From the NCBI GenBank assembly GCA_017643965.1, contig JAEPMM010000099.1, positions 1-9,322 of the forward strand: a stretch of DNA of 9,322 nt, given 5' to 3'. The position numbers and the translations under genes were made by a program. This document shows, piece after piece, positions 1 to 7,179 of the stretch; the first letter of the stretch is position 1, and each line of letters opens with the position of its first letter. The notes under the pieces are model-generated. The model had not been told where the DNA came from, ran no database searches, and worked only from the letters and a program-made list of their open reading frames with translations. This stretch comes from Marinobacter sp. Its GTDB lineage: Bacteria; Pseudomonadota; Gammaproteobacteria; Pseudomonadales; Oleiphilaceae.

Positions 1-1
1 G

Positions 2-727
2 GATCACGATGCAATCCAGCGATGGCTGACCATCGCCCCGCCCTGTGATCCGGCGCAGGCCTCCAACCACTTCAACCAGTGCAATGGCCGCAATCAGGCG
101 CGGGCACTGATGAGTCTGGGCCAGTTCCATGAGGCCAGGCCGCTGCTGGAGGCGCTTACCCGGTCCGCTGAGGCCCTGGGCCTGAAAACCGACCTTAACC
201 GCAATCACATTGCGCTGGCGTACCTGTACTGGCAACTGGATGACCGCGATCAGGCACTCGCACAGATGAGCACGGCCCTCATCCTGGCCAGCACCACCGG
301 TGCCGTCGGCAGTTTTCTGCGCATCGGAAAAGTGCTGATCGTGATCCTCAAGGCACTGATCAACGACAACCGGATCGACGGCATGGAGCTGCAACGGGCC
401 GAGCGCCTGATACAGCTGGCCCAGCAGCAGCGGGATTTCAGCCGAGCCATACGGATCTCGCTGGACGAGGCCATCATCCAGGACATCATAGACCGCCCGG
501 ACGTGCCGGAACTGATCCGCACCTCGCCCCTGACCCGCCGTGAGTGGCAGATCCTCAGCCTGATCCATGCCGGGCTCTCCAATGATCAGATCGCCGAACA
601 CCTGAAAGTAGCCTCTACCACCGTGAAGACCCACATTCGCAGTCTGTACCAGAAGCAGAACATCAGCCACCGTTCGGAAGCGATCGAACTGGCCAAGGAC
701 CTCCTCAGCAAGATTCAGGGTGAGTAG
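2..727 (+). CDS. malT: MalT-type LuxR-family transcriptional activator, C-terminal part (5' end off window)
   Basis: The reading frame is open to the left edge, so only the last 241 residues are seen. The visible part begins with a helical, TPR-like sensor region and ends with a LuxR-type helix-turn-helix at about residues 177-235. Seen motifs are LTRREWQILSL, SNDQIAEHL and TTVKTHIRSLYQK. From memory, these match the end of E. coli MalT closely, including the preceding PELIRTSPLT and the upstream DLNRN and YW positions. MalT proteins are about 900 residues, with an N-terminal STAND ATPase that binds ATP and an inducer (maltotriose in E. coli) and activates sugar genes. The ATPase would lie to the left of the window. 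No maltose genes are visible here, so the inducer and targets are unknown. The stop lies five bases from the convergent symporter stop. The family is secure; the symbol rests on C-terminal similarity only. Confidence 0.8.
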   Translation, partial: DHDAIQRWLTIAPPCDPAQASNHFNQCNGRNQARALMSLGQFHEARPLLEALTRSAEALGLKTDLNRNHIALAYLYWQLDDRDQALAQMSTALILASTTGAVGSFLRIGKVLIVILKALINDNRIDGMELQRAERLIQLAQQQRDFSRAIRISLDEAIIQDIIDRPDVPELIRTSPLTRREWQILSLIHAGLSNDQIAEHLKVASTTVKTHIRSLYQKQNISHRSEAIELAKDLLSKIQGE

Positions 728-732
728 TCAGG

Positions 733-2190
733 CTAGAGCGTGAAAACCAGTCCCAGCAGCAGGTAGCTGGCGATGGTCACCACGATGATGCCCATAATAT
801 TGAGCGCAAACCCGGCACGGATCATGTCCTGAATCTTCATGTGGCCACTAGAAAACACGATGGCATTCGGCGGGGTGGCCACCGGCATCATGAAGGCGCA
901 GCTGGCTGCGATCGCCGCCGGCACCGTCAGCAGCAGGGGCGACAGCTCCTGAGAGATCGCCAGGGCGCCCAACAGCGGCAGAAAGGCGGCGGCGGTTGCG
1001 GTGTTGCTGGTCACTTCGGTCAAAAAAATGATGACACCGGCCACCAGAACGATCATCACAATGGCAGGCAGATGCCCGGCCACACTCAGGCTTTCTGCAA
1101 TCCACTCCGCCAACCCGGAGCTGCTAATCACGCCTGCCATGGCAAGACCGCCGCCAAACAACAGCAGCACGCCCCAGGGAATGCTCTGGGCCGTTTCCCA
1201 GTCCAGCACGAGCACCCGTTCTTTTACATTAACCGGAATCAGAAACATAGCCACCGCGGCCGCAATGGCGATCCCTGTATCACTGAGCCAGGGCATCAGT
1301 TCGTCCGCCAGCAAGGGCCGGAAAATCCACGCCGCGGCGGTCAGTACGAACACCGCCGCAACCAGCTTCTCCCCATGCTGCAGAGGGCCGAGGGCCTTGA
1401 GCTCATCCCGAATCAGGGCACCGCTGTTGCCATCGGCGGCGATGCCGAAATCGGTGCGGGTCAGCCACCACCAGGTCAGCGTCAGCATCACCACGGTGAC
1501 CGGAACACCGATCAGCATCCACTGGGCAAAACCGATCGACACGCCTTGATTCTCGCTGAGGTAGGCCGCCAGCAGCGCGTTGGGTGGGGTACCGATCAGC
1601 GTGGCGATACCCCCGATACTGGCGGAGTAGGCAATCGCCAGCAGCAATGCCGTTGCGTACCGGCGCTGGCCTTCTGACTCACCGCTCCCCATCATCGCGA
1701 TGACCGACAGGCCAATGGGCAACATCATGATGGAGGTGGCCGTATTGCTGACCCACATACTCAGGAACGCGGTGGCCATCATGAATCCGGCAATCTGCCG
1801 CCGGGGCTTTGCTCCCACCGACCTGAGCGTGTGCAACGCAATGCGCCGGTGAAGATTCCAGCGCTGCATGGCGAGGCCGAGCGTAAAGCCGCCCAGAAAC
1901 AGAAAGATAATGGGATTGGCATAGGGCGCCGTGGCTTCCTTGACCGAGCCAAGCTCCAGCGCGGGCACCAGCAGGATCGGCAAGAGCGCGGTCGCGGGAA
2001 TCGGGATGGCTTCTGTCGACCACCAGGTTGCCATCAGCAGCATCAGCCCAGCAGCGGCCCAGGCCGCATCACTCATTCCGTCCGGTGCCGGCAGCACCAG
2101 CGTGAGCACCAGCAACAACGGGCCGAGGACCAGCCCGATTATCTGGCTTCGGGGCAGTCCCGGCCGGGAATCACCATCAGGCATCGGCAC
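733..2190 (-). CDS. DASS/SLC13 family sodium-coupled anion symporter
   Basis: A 485-residue inner-membrane protein rich in hydrophobic segments. It carries the two pseudo-symmetric signatures of the divalent anion:Na+ symporter family: an SNT motif at 148-150 followed by AT, and a second at 395-397. Each half also has a TPPN element (201-204 and 439-442). In the structurally known relative VcINDY, the SNT motifs bind Na+ and the carboxylate substrate. The likely role is Na+-driven uptake of C4-dicarboxylates or a similar anion; sulfate cannot be excluded from sequence alone. The start is uncertain: GTG at 2190 and ATG at 2184 are in frame, and neither has a clear Shine-Dalgarno. The gene begins inside the 3' end of the DksA-like gene (14-base overlap from the GTG), which suggests cotranscription and translational coupling. 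Its stop is five bases from the convergent malT-like stop, leaving no room for a private terminator. Confidence 0.93.
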   Translation of the reverse strand: MPMPDGDSRPGLPRSQIIGLVLGPLLLVLTLVLPAPDGMSDAAWAAAGLMLLMATWWSTEAIPIPATALLPILLVPALELGSVKEATAPYANPIIFLFLGGFTLGLAMQRWNLHRRIALHTLRSVGAKPRRQIAGFMMATAFLSMWVSNTATSIMMLPIGLSVIAMMGSGESEGQRRYATALLLAIAYSASIGGIATLIGTPPNALLAAYLSENQGVSIGFAQWMLIGVPVTVVMLTLTWWWLTRTDFGIAADGNSGALIRDELKALGPLQHGEKLVAAVFVLTAAAWIFRPLLADELMPWLSDTGIAIAAAVAMFLIPVNVKERVLVLDWETAQSIPWGVLLLFGGGLAMAGVISSSGLAEWIAESLSVAGHLPAIVMIVLVAGVIIFLTEVTSNTATAAAFLPLLGALAISQELSPLLLTVPAAIAASCAFMMPVATPPNAIVFSSGHMKIQDMIRAGFALNIMGIIVVTIASYLLLGLVFTL

Positions 2191-2497
2191 ACGTCACGCA
2201 TACCGTGGTGTAGGGCAGGACCTGAAGCCGGCGGGGATCAATCTCTTCGCCACAGCGCTCGCACTCATCACCCACGCCCTGCTGGATGCGCTCAATCGCG
2301 TGTTCAATCTGCACCAGCTCGGAGCGGGTTTCCAGCTCCAGCGAATCGACCACCTCGTCATTCTGGGTCTGAATCGCCTGCTCCTCGAAGTCTTTCTCCA
2401 GTGCACCACCTTCGCGGTGCTGATGGGCCTCGTAGCGAGTGAGCCGGGCCTTGAGATCCGCCCGCAGTGTTTCTAATTCGGATTGTCTGTTGTTCAT
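2177..2497 (-). CDS. Short DksA/TraR-family zinc-finger protein
   Basis: A 106-residue acidic, mostly helical protein ending in a C4 zinc finger: C79-X2-C82-X17-C100-X2-C103. This is the DksA/TraR arrangement. Family members enter the RNA polymerase secondary channel and change initiation, DksA together with ppGpp. The protein is much shorter than E. coli DksA (about 151 residues). The helical arm between the tip and the finger is about ten residues shorter by my alignment, and the exact DxxDxA tip motif is not present. Acidic residues D47 and D51 lie at about the tip position, so activity on polymerase is plausible but unproven. The start is well supported: a GGAGGG Shine-Dalgarno sits six bases upstream of the ATG. 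It is the first gene of a minus-strand unit with the overlapping anion symporter. It is not the housekeeping dksA. Confidence 0.87.
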   Translation of the reverse strand: MNNRQSELETLRADLKARLTRYEAHQHREGGALEKDFEEQAIQTQNDEVVDSLELETRSELVQIEHAIERIQQGVGDECERCGEEIDPRRLQVLPYTTVCVTCADA

Positions 2498-2503
2498 AGC
2501 GCA

Positions 2504-2509
2504 CCCTCC
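2504..2509 (-). promoter_or_regulatory. Ribosome binding site of the DksA-like gene
   Basis: The minus strand reads GGAGGG, six bases before the ATG at 2497. This strong, well-spaced site fixes the start of the DksA-like gene, in contrast to the following symporter, which has none and probably depends on coupling. Confidence 0.75.
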
Positions 2510-2574
2510 GGAAATAGCGCCTGATGATTGACCAGCGCAAACAACACAGCCTAAATCATAAGCTGGACCCTGGA

Positions 2575-2588
2575 TTGACGCTTGTCAA
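2575..2588. promoter_or_regulatory. Perfect palindrome TTGAC-N4-GTCAA in divergent intergenic region
   Basis: The sequence TTGACGCTTGTCAA is a 5-bp perfect inverted repeat around a 4-base centre. It sits about midway in the 178-base region between the divergent DksA-like gene and the SSS symporter gene. Its arms also resemble -35 hexamers: TTGACG on the plus strand, TTGACA on the minus strand. A dimeric repressor bound here could control both directions. No regulator is identified, and a palindrome this short can occur by chance. Confidence 0.35.
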
Positions 2589-2675
2589 AATTGCCGTGAA
2601 CCTTCAACGGATCACCGAATCTCGCCGCACAGACGCGAATATGGCACTATTTCGCCCTTCTCACCGGCGGAGCAA

Positions 2676-4045
2676 ATGAGCATGCTTTACACCACTGTGG
2701 CCGCGCTGGCCGTTGCCCTGATTCTGTTTACCTGGCTTGGCGTTCGGGCACGGCTGGCTGATGGAGGACTTGACGACTTTATCACCGCCCGGAACACCCA
2801 GGGCGCGAGAGCTCTGGGGCTCAGTTTTCTGGCCTCGGGCATGGGCGGCTGGATCCTGTTTGCGCCACCGGAGGTCGGTGCACTGGTGGGGCCGCTGGCG
2901 CTGGCCGGTTACGCTCTGGGTGCAGCCCTGCCCTTCATCGTGTTTGCTTTCTGCGGGCCGGCCATTCGCCGTTTTCTACCCCAGGGCCGCAGCATCGGAG
3001 AATTTGCCCAGGCCTGCTATGGCAACGGCGTCCGCCGTTATGTGTCGCTGATCTCGGTGCTGTACATGCTGTGCTTCCTGACGGCCGAGCTCACCGCCAT
3101 CGGTGCCATCACCTCCATGCTCTCCAGCGTCAACGGCAACCTGGCAGTGGTCGGTGTCGCCGGCGCGACCCTCATCTACACCGCCTGGGGCGGATTGCGG
3201 GCCAGCCTGGTGACGGACAGTGGCAGGCCTTTCTGCTGATTGCCCTGCTGATCATTGTTGGCGTGGTTGCAACCGACCGGCTACCGGAGATCAGTCTGGA
3301 TCACAGTCCCGGCGTGCCGGTTGGAAGCGCTCTGGGTGTTGCCCTCACCCTGGTGATTGCAGTCACTGCCGCCAATCTGTTTCATCAGGGCTACTGGCAG
3401 CGCCTGTGGTCGGCCAGGGATACCTCTGCGCTTCAACGGGGCGCCTTCTTCGGCGGCATCATCACCATCGCCGTTGTGGCCGTTGTGGGGTCACTGGGGA
3501 TCGCCGCTGCCATGAGCGGAACCGAACTGGGCAACCCACCGATTCCGTTCTTTGCCCTGCTGGCTGACGCGCCAGCGTGGCTCACACTGCCCGCGCTGGT
3601 ACTTGCGCTGACACTGGTGGCGTCATCGGTCGACACCCTTCAGAATGCCCTCGCCTCACTGGCGGTTACTGAGAAAAAAGGCATGTCTCTGACCTCTGCC
3701 CGCTGGCTCACGGTACTGCTGATGATTCCGGTGGTGCTGGTGGCACTGCAGGGCATCTCCGTGTTGCGTCTGTTCCTGATTGCCGACCTCTTGTGCGCCA
3801 CTGCCGTGATTCCCGTGCTGATGGGGCTGTGGAAACGCATGTCCACCCTGGCCGCGATCGGCGGCGGCCTGGCCGGATTGTTCGGTGCCATCGTGCCCGG
3901 ATGGTTCAGTGGTGGCAGCCTCGCCGCCGGCCTGCACGCAGCCAGCTTCCCCGGCGCCATCCCCACGCTGGCGCCGTTCCTTGGCGCGCTGGTGTGTTCA
4001 ACCCTGGTCAGCGTTCTGCTGGTTATGGTGGCACGGCGCCGATAA
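2676..4045 (+). pseudogene. SSS-family sodium:solute symporter, disrupted by a one-base frameshift
   Basis: Two adjacent frames together encode one SSS (SLC5-type, LeuT-fold) symporter of about 456 residues, a normal length for short members. The first frame (2676-3239) covers about the first five membrane segments and has the TM1-like GMGGWILFAPP and an ending YTAWGGLRASLVTD. It then runs into TGA at 3237-3239. The other frame resumes at TGGCAGGCC (WQAFLL) at 3221 and continues to 4045. Adding one base between 3218 and 3221 restores VTD-x-WQAF, the usual continuation. The second part has ASSVDTLQNALASL, matching the TM8 region where SSS proteins bind Na+. The start is ATG 2676 or ATG 2682; GGAG at 2669-2672 is spaced 3 or 9 bases from them, favouring 2682. 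The substrate is unknown. The break could be a real recent mutation or a sequencing error. Confidence 0.85.
3470..3487 (+). repeat. Tandem 9-base duplication inside the symporter gene
   Basis: GCCGTTGTG occurs twice in direct succession, in frame, giving AVVAVV within a membrane segment. The units are identical, which fits replication slippage. It does not alter the frame, so it is separate from the upstream frameshift. Confidence 0.6.
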
Positions 4046-4060
4046 TCCAATCGGGTTGGA

Positions 4061-4078
4061 GGCTGCCCGTGGGCAGCC
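4061..4078 (+). terminator. GC-rich hairpin after the symporter gene (possible terminator)
   Basis: GGCTGCC and GGCAGCC form a perfect 7-bp stem around CGTG, starting 15 bases after the symporter stop. A C-rich run follows rather than a T tract, so it is not a canonical intrinsic terminator. It may stabilise the transcript end or give weak termination. No other strong hairpin was seen between 4046 and 4248. Confidence 0.35.
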
Positions 4079-4233
4079 GCCCCCCCTGGTCATCCACTTC
4101 CTTCTACAAATTGTTACGAGAAGTTCAACTTTCGTCCGATTGTTGCCTGCACAAAGTTTACCGACACTGCCTGACGGTATTCCCGAAACCAACAACAAAA
4201 AACAGGTGTAGAAACCTGACCGCAACGCTTTAC

Positions 4234-4239
4234 AGGAGG
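4234..4239 (+). promoter_or_regulatory. Ribosome binding site deciding the start of the substrate-binding protein
   Basis: AGGAGG is a perfect Shine-Dalgarno core. It lies 3 bases before ATG 4243 and 9 bases before ATG 4249, so the second ATG, which begins MKTIII, is the better start. It also yields a cleaner signal peptide, with the positive charge near the N-terminus. Confidence 0.7.
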
Positions 4240-4248
4240 CGTATGCCA

Positions 4249-5505
4249 ATGAAAACCATAATAATCCGGCAACTTCTGGCGACCATACTATTGGCGCTGA
4301 CATGCACCACCACCCTGGCCGCATCCCTCAAAATCGGCCTGAACTATCCGCAAACCGGTCGTTACAGTGATCAGGGGCTGCAGCAGCGACTGGGCGCATT
4401 CCTCGCTGTCGACGAAATCAACAAGGCCGGCGGGGTCATGGGCCAACCCATCGAACTGGTGATCCGCAATACCGCAGGCGAACCGGAACGCGGCGCTCGC
4501 AATACCGCAGAACTGATCGACCGGGAGCGCGTCAACATGGTATTCGGCGGCGTTTCAAGTGCCGTTGCCATCGCCTCCGGCAAGGCCGCCCGGGAGCGTG
4601 ACCGTCTTTATTTTGGCACCCTCACCTATTCCAACGCCACCACCGGTGAGGAAGGTCACAGCCACATGTTCCGCGAGCCCTACAACGCCTGGATGACCGC
4701 CAAGGTGCTGAGCCAATACCTGAAAACCCATCATGGCGATGACGAGTACTTTTACATTACCTCCGATTACACCTGGGGTTGGTCGGTGGAGGAATCCGTC
4801 CGCCGCTTCACCAACACCGATGACAAAACCACCCACGGCGGGGTCACCACCCCCTTCCCGCGGGCACTGATTACCGATTTCCGTCAGGCACTCGAGCAGG
4901 CCGAGGCCAGCGGCGCGAAAGTACTGATGATGGTACTGTTCGGAGACGACATGGTGCGGGCCATCAATGTTGCGTACGAGATGGGGCTGACCCGGAAAAT
5001 GCAGATTGTGGTGCCCAACCTCACGCTGGGCATGGCCCGGCAGGTAGGTCCGACCATCATGGAGGGCGTCATCGGTGGGTCGCCCTGGGTCTGGAATCTG
5101 CCCTTCGAGTTCAACTACCCGCGGGGCCGGGCGTTTGTCGAGGCGTTTTCAAGCCGCTATGAGATGCGCCCGTCCACGGCTGCGGCCTCGGCTTACAGCA
5201 TTGTCTATCAGTACAAGGAGGCTGTGGAGCGTGCCGGCACCACCAACACCCGCGCGGTGACCCGGGCCCTGGAGAACCATCGCTACAGCTTCCTCAAGGA
5301 CGAGCAGGTGTGGCGGGCATTCGACCACCAGAACGTGCAAACCGTGTACGTGGTGAAAGTGCGGCCCCGCAGCGACGTTGTCGCCGATGAATACAGCAGC
5401 AACTTCTTCGAGATCATCGACGCCATGCCCGGAGACGAGGCCGCTCAGACCGACGCCGAATGGAAACTACGGCGCGAGCAGGCTGGCAAACCCCTGGCGC
5501 TCTGA
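4249..5505 (+). CDS. Periplasmic substrate-binding protein, LivK/amide-urea type (Peripla_BP_6-like)
   Basis: A 418-residue secreted protein. Residues 1-24 look like a Sec signal peptide (KTIIIR, hydrophobic core, cleavage near TLA-AS). The mature part opens with SLKIGLNYPQTGRYS and continues AVDEINKAGGVMGQPIEL, the typical first strand and helix of type I periplasmic binding proteins in the LivK/urea/short-chain amide group. FGGVSSAVAIASGKAA at about 99-114 fits the ligand-binding loop region. Such proteins usually deliver branched-chain amino acids, urea or amides to an ABC importer. No permease or ATPase gene is adjacent, so its partner must be elsewhere, or it serves a sensor. The ligand cannot be told from sequence. 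It follows the broken SSS symporter by about 200 bases and precedes glpD by 147. Starting at ATG 4243 would add two residues. Confidence 0.85.
   Translation: MKTIIIRQLLATILLALTCTTTLAASLKIGLNYPQTGRYSDQGLQQRLGAFLAVDEINKAGGVMGQPIELVIRNTAGEPERGARNTAELIDRERVNMVFGGVSSAVAIASGKAARERDRLYFGTLTYSNATTGEEGHSHMFREPYNAWMTAKVLSQYLKTHHGDDEYFYITSDYTWGWSVEESVRRFTNTDDKTTHGGVTTPFPRALITDFRQALEQAEASGAKVLMMVLFGDDMVRAINVAYEMGLTRKMQIVVPNLTLGMARQVGPTIMEGVIGGSPWVWNLPFEFNYPRGRAFVEAFSSRYEMRPSTAAASAYSIVYQYKEAVERAGTTNTRAVTRALENHRYSFLKDEQVWRAFDHQNVQTVYVVKVRPRSDVVADEYSSNFFEIIDAMPGDEAAQTDAEWKLRREQAGKPLAL
4465..4510 (+). repeat. 13-base direct repeat, 33 bases apart, within the binding-protein gene
   Basis: CGCAATACCGCAG occurs at 4465-4477 and 4498-4510. 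The 33-base offset is exactly 11 codons, so both copies are read in the same frame as RNTA. It may be a remnant of a small internal duplication or just a chance recurrence in an Arg/Asn/Thr/Ala-rich helix. Confidence 0.45.
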
Positions 5506-5606
5506 AAACCGCCAGCCGTCCGGTCATCTCTGCTCCCGTGACGGCCCGCAATGTGAGAGCAGTCACTGTAGCGTGAGTTGAGGTCGTTCTTGCCTGGCAA
5601 CAGCGG

Positions 5607-5612
5607 TATACT
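5607..5612 (+). promoter_or_regulatory. Candidate -10 element upstream of glpD
   Basis: TATACT matches five of six bases of the sigma-70 -10 consensus and lies 40 bases before the glpD ATG. No good -35 hexamer is found at 16-18 bases (the best spacing gives TCGTTC), so the promoter, if real, would need an activator. No GlpR operator was recognised. Confidence 0.35.
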
Positions 5613-5652
5613 CGTGAGCCATGTCGAGGGTGCACCAGGGAACGACCGAATC

Positions 5653-7179
5653 ATGAATGCAGAGCACGCGGAATATGACGTCATCGTCGTCGGTGGCGGC
5701 GTAAACGGTACCGGTATTGCCATGGATGCGGCCGGTCGCGGTCTCCGTGTGCTTCTGTGCGAGATGAACGATCTCGCGTCCGCCACGTCCTCCAACAGCA
5801 GCAAGTTGATTCACGGCGGATTACGCTATCTGGAGCACTACGAATTCCGTCTGGTGCGTGAGGCCCTTGCGGAGCGTGAATCGCTTCTGAAGAATTCGCC
5901 GCACATCATGTGGCCCATGCGGTTCCGCCTGCCCTACCGGGCTCATTTGCGCCCGGCGTGGATGATCCGTACCGGTCTTTTTCTCTACGACCACCTCGCC
6001 AAACGGGAAGTGCTGCCTGGCTCCCGCTCCATCCGTTTTGACAGCACCAGCCCGTTGAAACCGGAAATTACCCGTGGCTTCGAATACTCGGACGGCTGGG
6101 TAGATGACGCCCGCCTGGTGGTACTGACCGCATTGAAAGCCCAGGCTTGCGGCGCAACGGTTCTTACCCGCACCAAATGCACCCGGGCAGTCCGGGGAAA
6201 ACAGACGTGGACCGTGACTCTGGAGAACACGCAAAACCAGTCCACCACGACCGTAACCGCCAGGGCCATTGTCAATGCCTCTGGCCCCTGGGTCAGCCGC
6301 CTGTTCAGCGAGACCCTGGCCATGCCGGCTCCCAAAGCGATCCGTATGGTCAAAGGCAGTCATATTGTCGTGCCCCGGCTGAACCAGGAAACCGAAGCTT
6401 ACATTCTGCAGAACGAGGACGGCCGCATCGTTTTCGTTATCCCCTACGAGGACCGATTCTCACTGATTGGCACCACCGACGTCGAGTACCAGGGAGACCC
6501 GAAAAAGGCGACCATCTCGGCCGAGGAAACCCGCTACCTGCTGGACATTGTCAATGATCACTTCCGTCACCAACTGTCGCCGCAGGATGTGGTCTGGTCC
6601 TACTCCGGAGTCCGGCCACTGATGGACGACGAACAGCAACCCGCGCAGAAGGCCAGCCGGGACTACGCGTTCGAAGTGGATACCGAGGCAGATCAGGCTC
6701 CGGTGATTTCCGTTTTCGGTGGCAAAATCACCACCTATCGAAAACTTGCCGAAGCTGCCACAGAAAAACTCTGCCAGTTTTTCCCCGGTGCCGGTCGCCA
6801 GTGGACCCGCAACGCCGTTCTTCCGGGAGGCGACTTCCGTGACCAGAGCACGCTGGCGGAGCAGTTCCAGAGCCAGTGGCCCTGGCTCCCCGAAGACATG
6901 ATCAGCCGATTCGTACGCACCTATGGCACGCGCACCCGCAATGTCATCGGTGCTGCCGGTGCCATCGACGCACTGGGCCGTCGCTTCACCGGCAATCTCT
7001 ATCAGAGTGAAGTGGATTATCTGATTGCTGAGGAATGGGCCATGACCGCCGAGGACATCCTCTGGCGCCGCACCAAGCAGGGGCTTTACGCGTCCGATGA
7101 ACAGGTCCGGGCGCTGGAGAATTACATCGGTCTCAGGGTCGGAGAAGGCTCCGGATCCGCGACTGCAGTGTCGGAATAA
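5653..7179 (+). CDS. glpD: Aerobic glycerol-3-phosphate dehydrogenase (FAD-dependent)
   Basis: A 508-residue protein, near the 501 of E. coli GlpD. This membrane-associated FAD enzyme oxidises sn-glycerol-3-phosphate to dihydroxyacetone phosphate and passes electrons to quinone, linking glycerol and lipid breakdown to glycolysis and respiration. The N-terminus shows the dinucleotide fold YDVIVVGGGVNGTGIAMDAA (GGG at 14-16), then ASATSSNSSKLIHGGLRYLE at about 42-61, a GlpD/GlpO hallmark. IVNASGPWVS, the IGTTDVEY segment and FGGKITTYRK are further family motifs. The start at 5653 is chosen because the conserved fold begins within eight residues; a weak AGGGAA lies about ten bases upstream. An in-frame ATG at 5578 would add 25 unlikely residues. 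The glycerol facilitator, kinase and repressor genes are not adjacent. Its last 47 bases overlap the convergent glycosylase gene. Confidence 0.95.
   Translation: MNAEHAEYDVIVVGGGVNGTGIAMDAAGRGLRVLLCEMNDLASATSSNSSKLIHGGLRYLEHYEFRLVREALAERESLLKNSPHIMWPMRFRLPYRAHLRPAWMIRTGLFLYDHLAKREVLPGSRSIRFDSTSPLKPEITRGFEYSDGWVDDARLVVLTALKAQACGATVLTRTKCTRAVRGKQTWTVTLENTQNQSTTTVTARAIVNASGPWVSRLFSETLAMPAPKAIRMVKGSHIVVPRLNQETEAYILQNEDGRIVFVIPYEDRFSLIGTTDVEYQGDPKKATISAEETRYLLDIVNDHFRHQLSPQDVVWSYSGVRPLMDDEQQPAQKASRDYAFEVDTEADQAPVISVFGGKITTYRKLAEAATEKLCQFFPGAGRQWTRNAVLPGGDFRDQSTLAEQFQSQWPWLPEDMISRFVRTYGTRTRNVIGAAGAIDALGRRFTGNLYQSEVDYLIAEEWAMTAEDILWRRTKQGLYASDEQVRALENYIGLRVGEGSGSATAVSE

Noticed and set aside
841..1677. 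Long plus-strand open frame opposite the anion symporter
   Set aside because: Its translation is rich in Gln, His, Arg and Gly with no recognisable domain, the usual antisense shadow of a GC-rich membrane protein gene.
2555..2588. Minus-strand promoter TTGACA ... TATGAT upstream of the DksA-like gene
   Set aside because: Both hexamers are good, but the spacer is 22 bases, too long for sigma-70. At 17 bases the -35 would be the poor AAGCGT.
3213..3239. Programmed ribosomal frameshift in the symporter
   Set aside because: There is no X-XXY-YYZ slippery heptamer or A/C run at the junction, and SSS symporters are not known to use frameshifting. A simple one-base deletion fits better.
3793..4248. 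N-terminal extension of the binding protein back into the symporter gene
   Set aside because: The frame is open there, but a perfect AGGAGG and a signal peptide place the start at 4249, and the extension overlaps the symporter's conserved 3' half in another frame.
4297..4308. Lipobox (LALTC) making the binding protein a lipoprotein
   Set aside because: The -3 and -1 positions are Ala and Thr, which do not fit the [LVI]-x-[GAS]-C rule, and a standard signal peptidase I site follows.
5515..5545. Inverted repeat GCCGTC ... GACGGC after the binding-protein gene as a terminator
   Set aside because: The stem is only six base pairs, the loop is 19 bases and there is no T tract, so it is probably chance.
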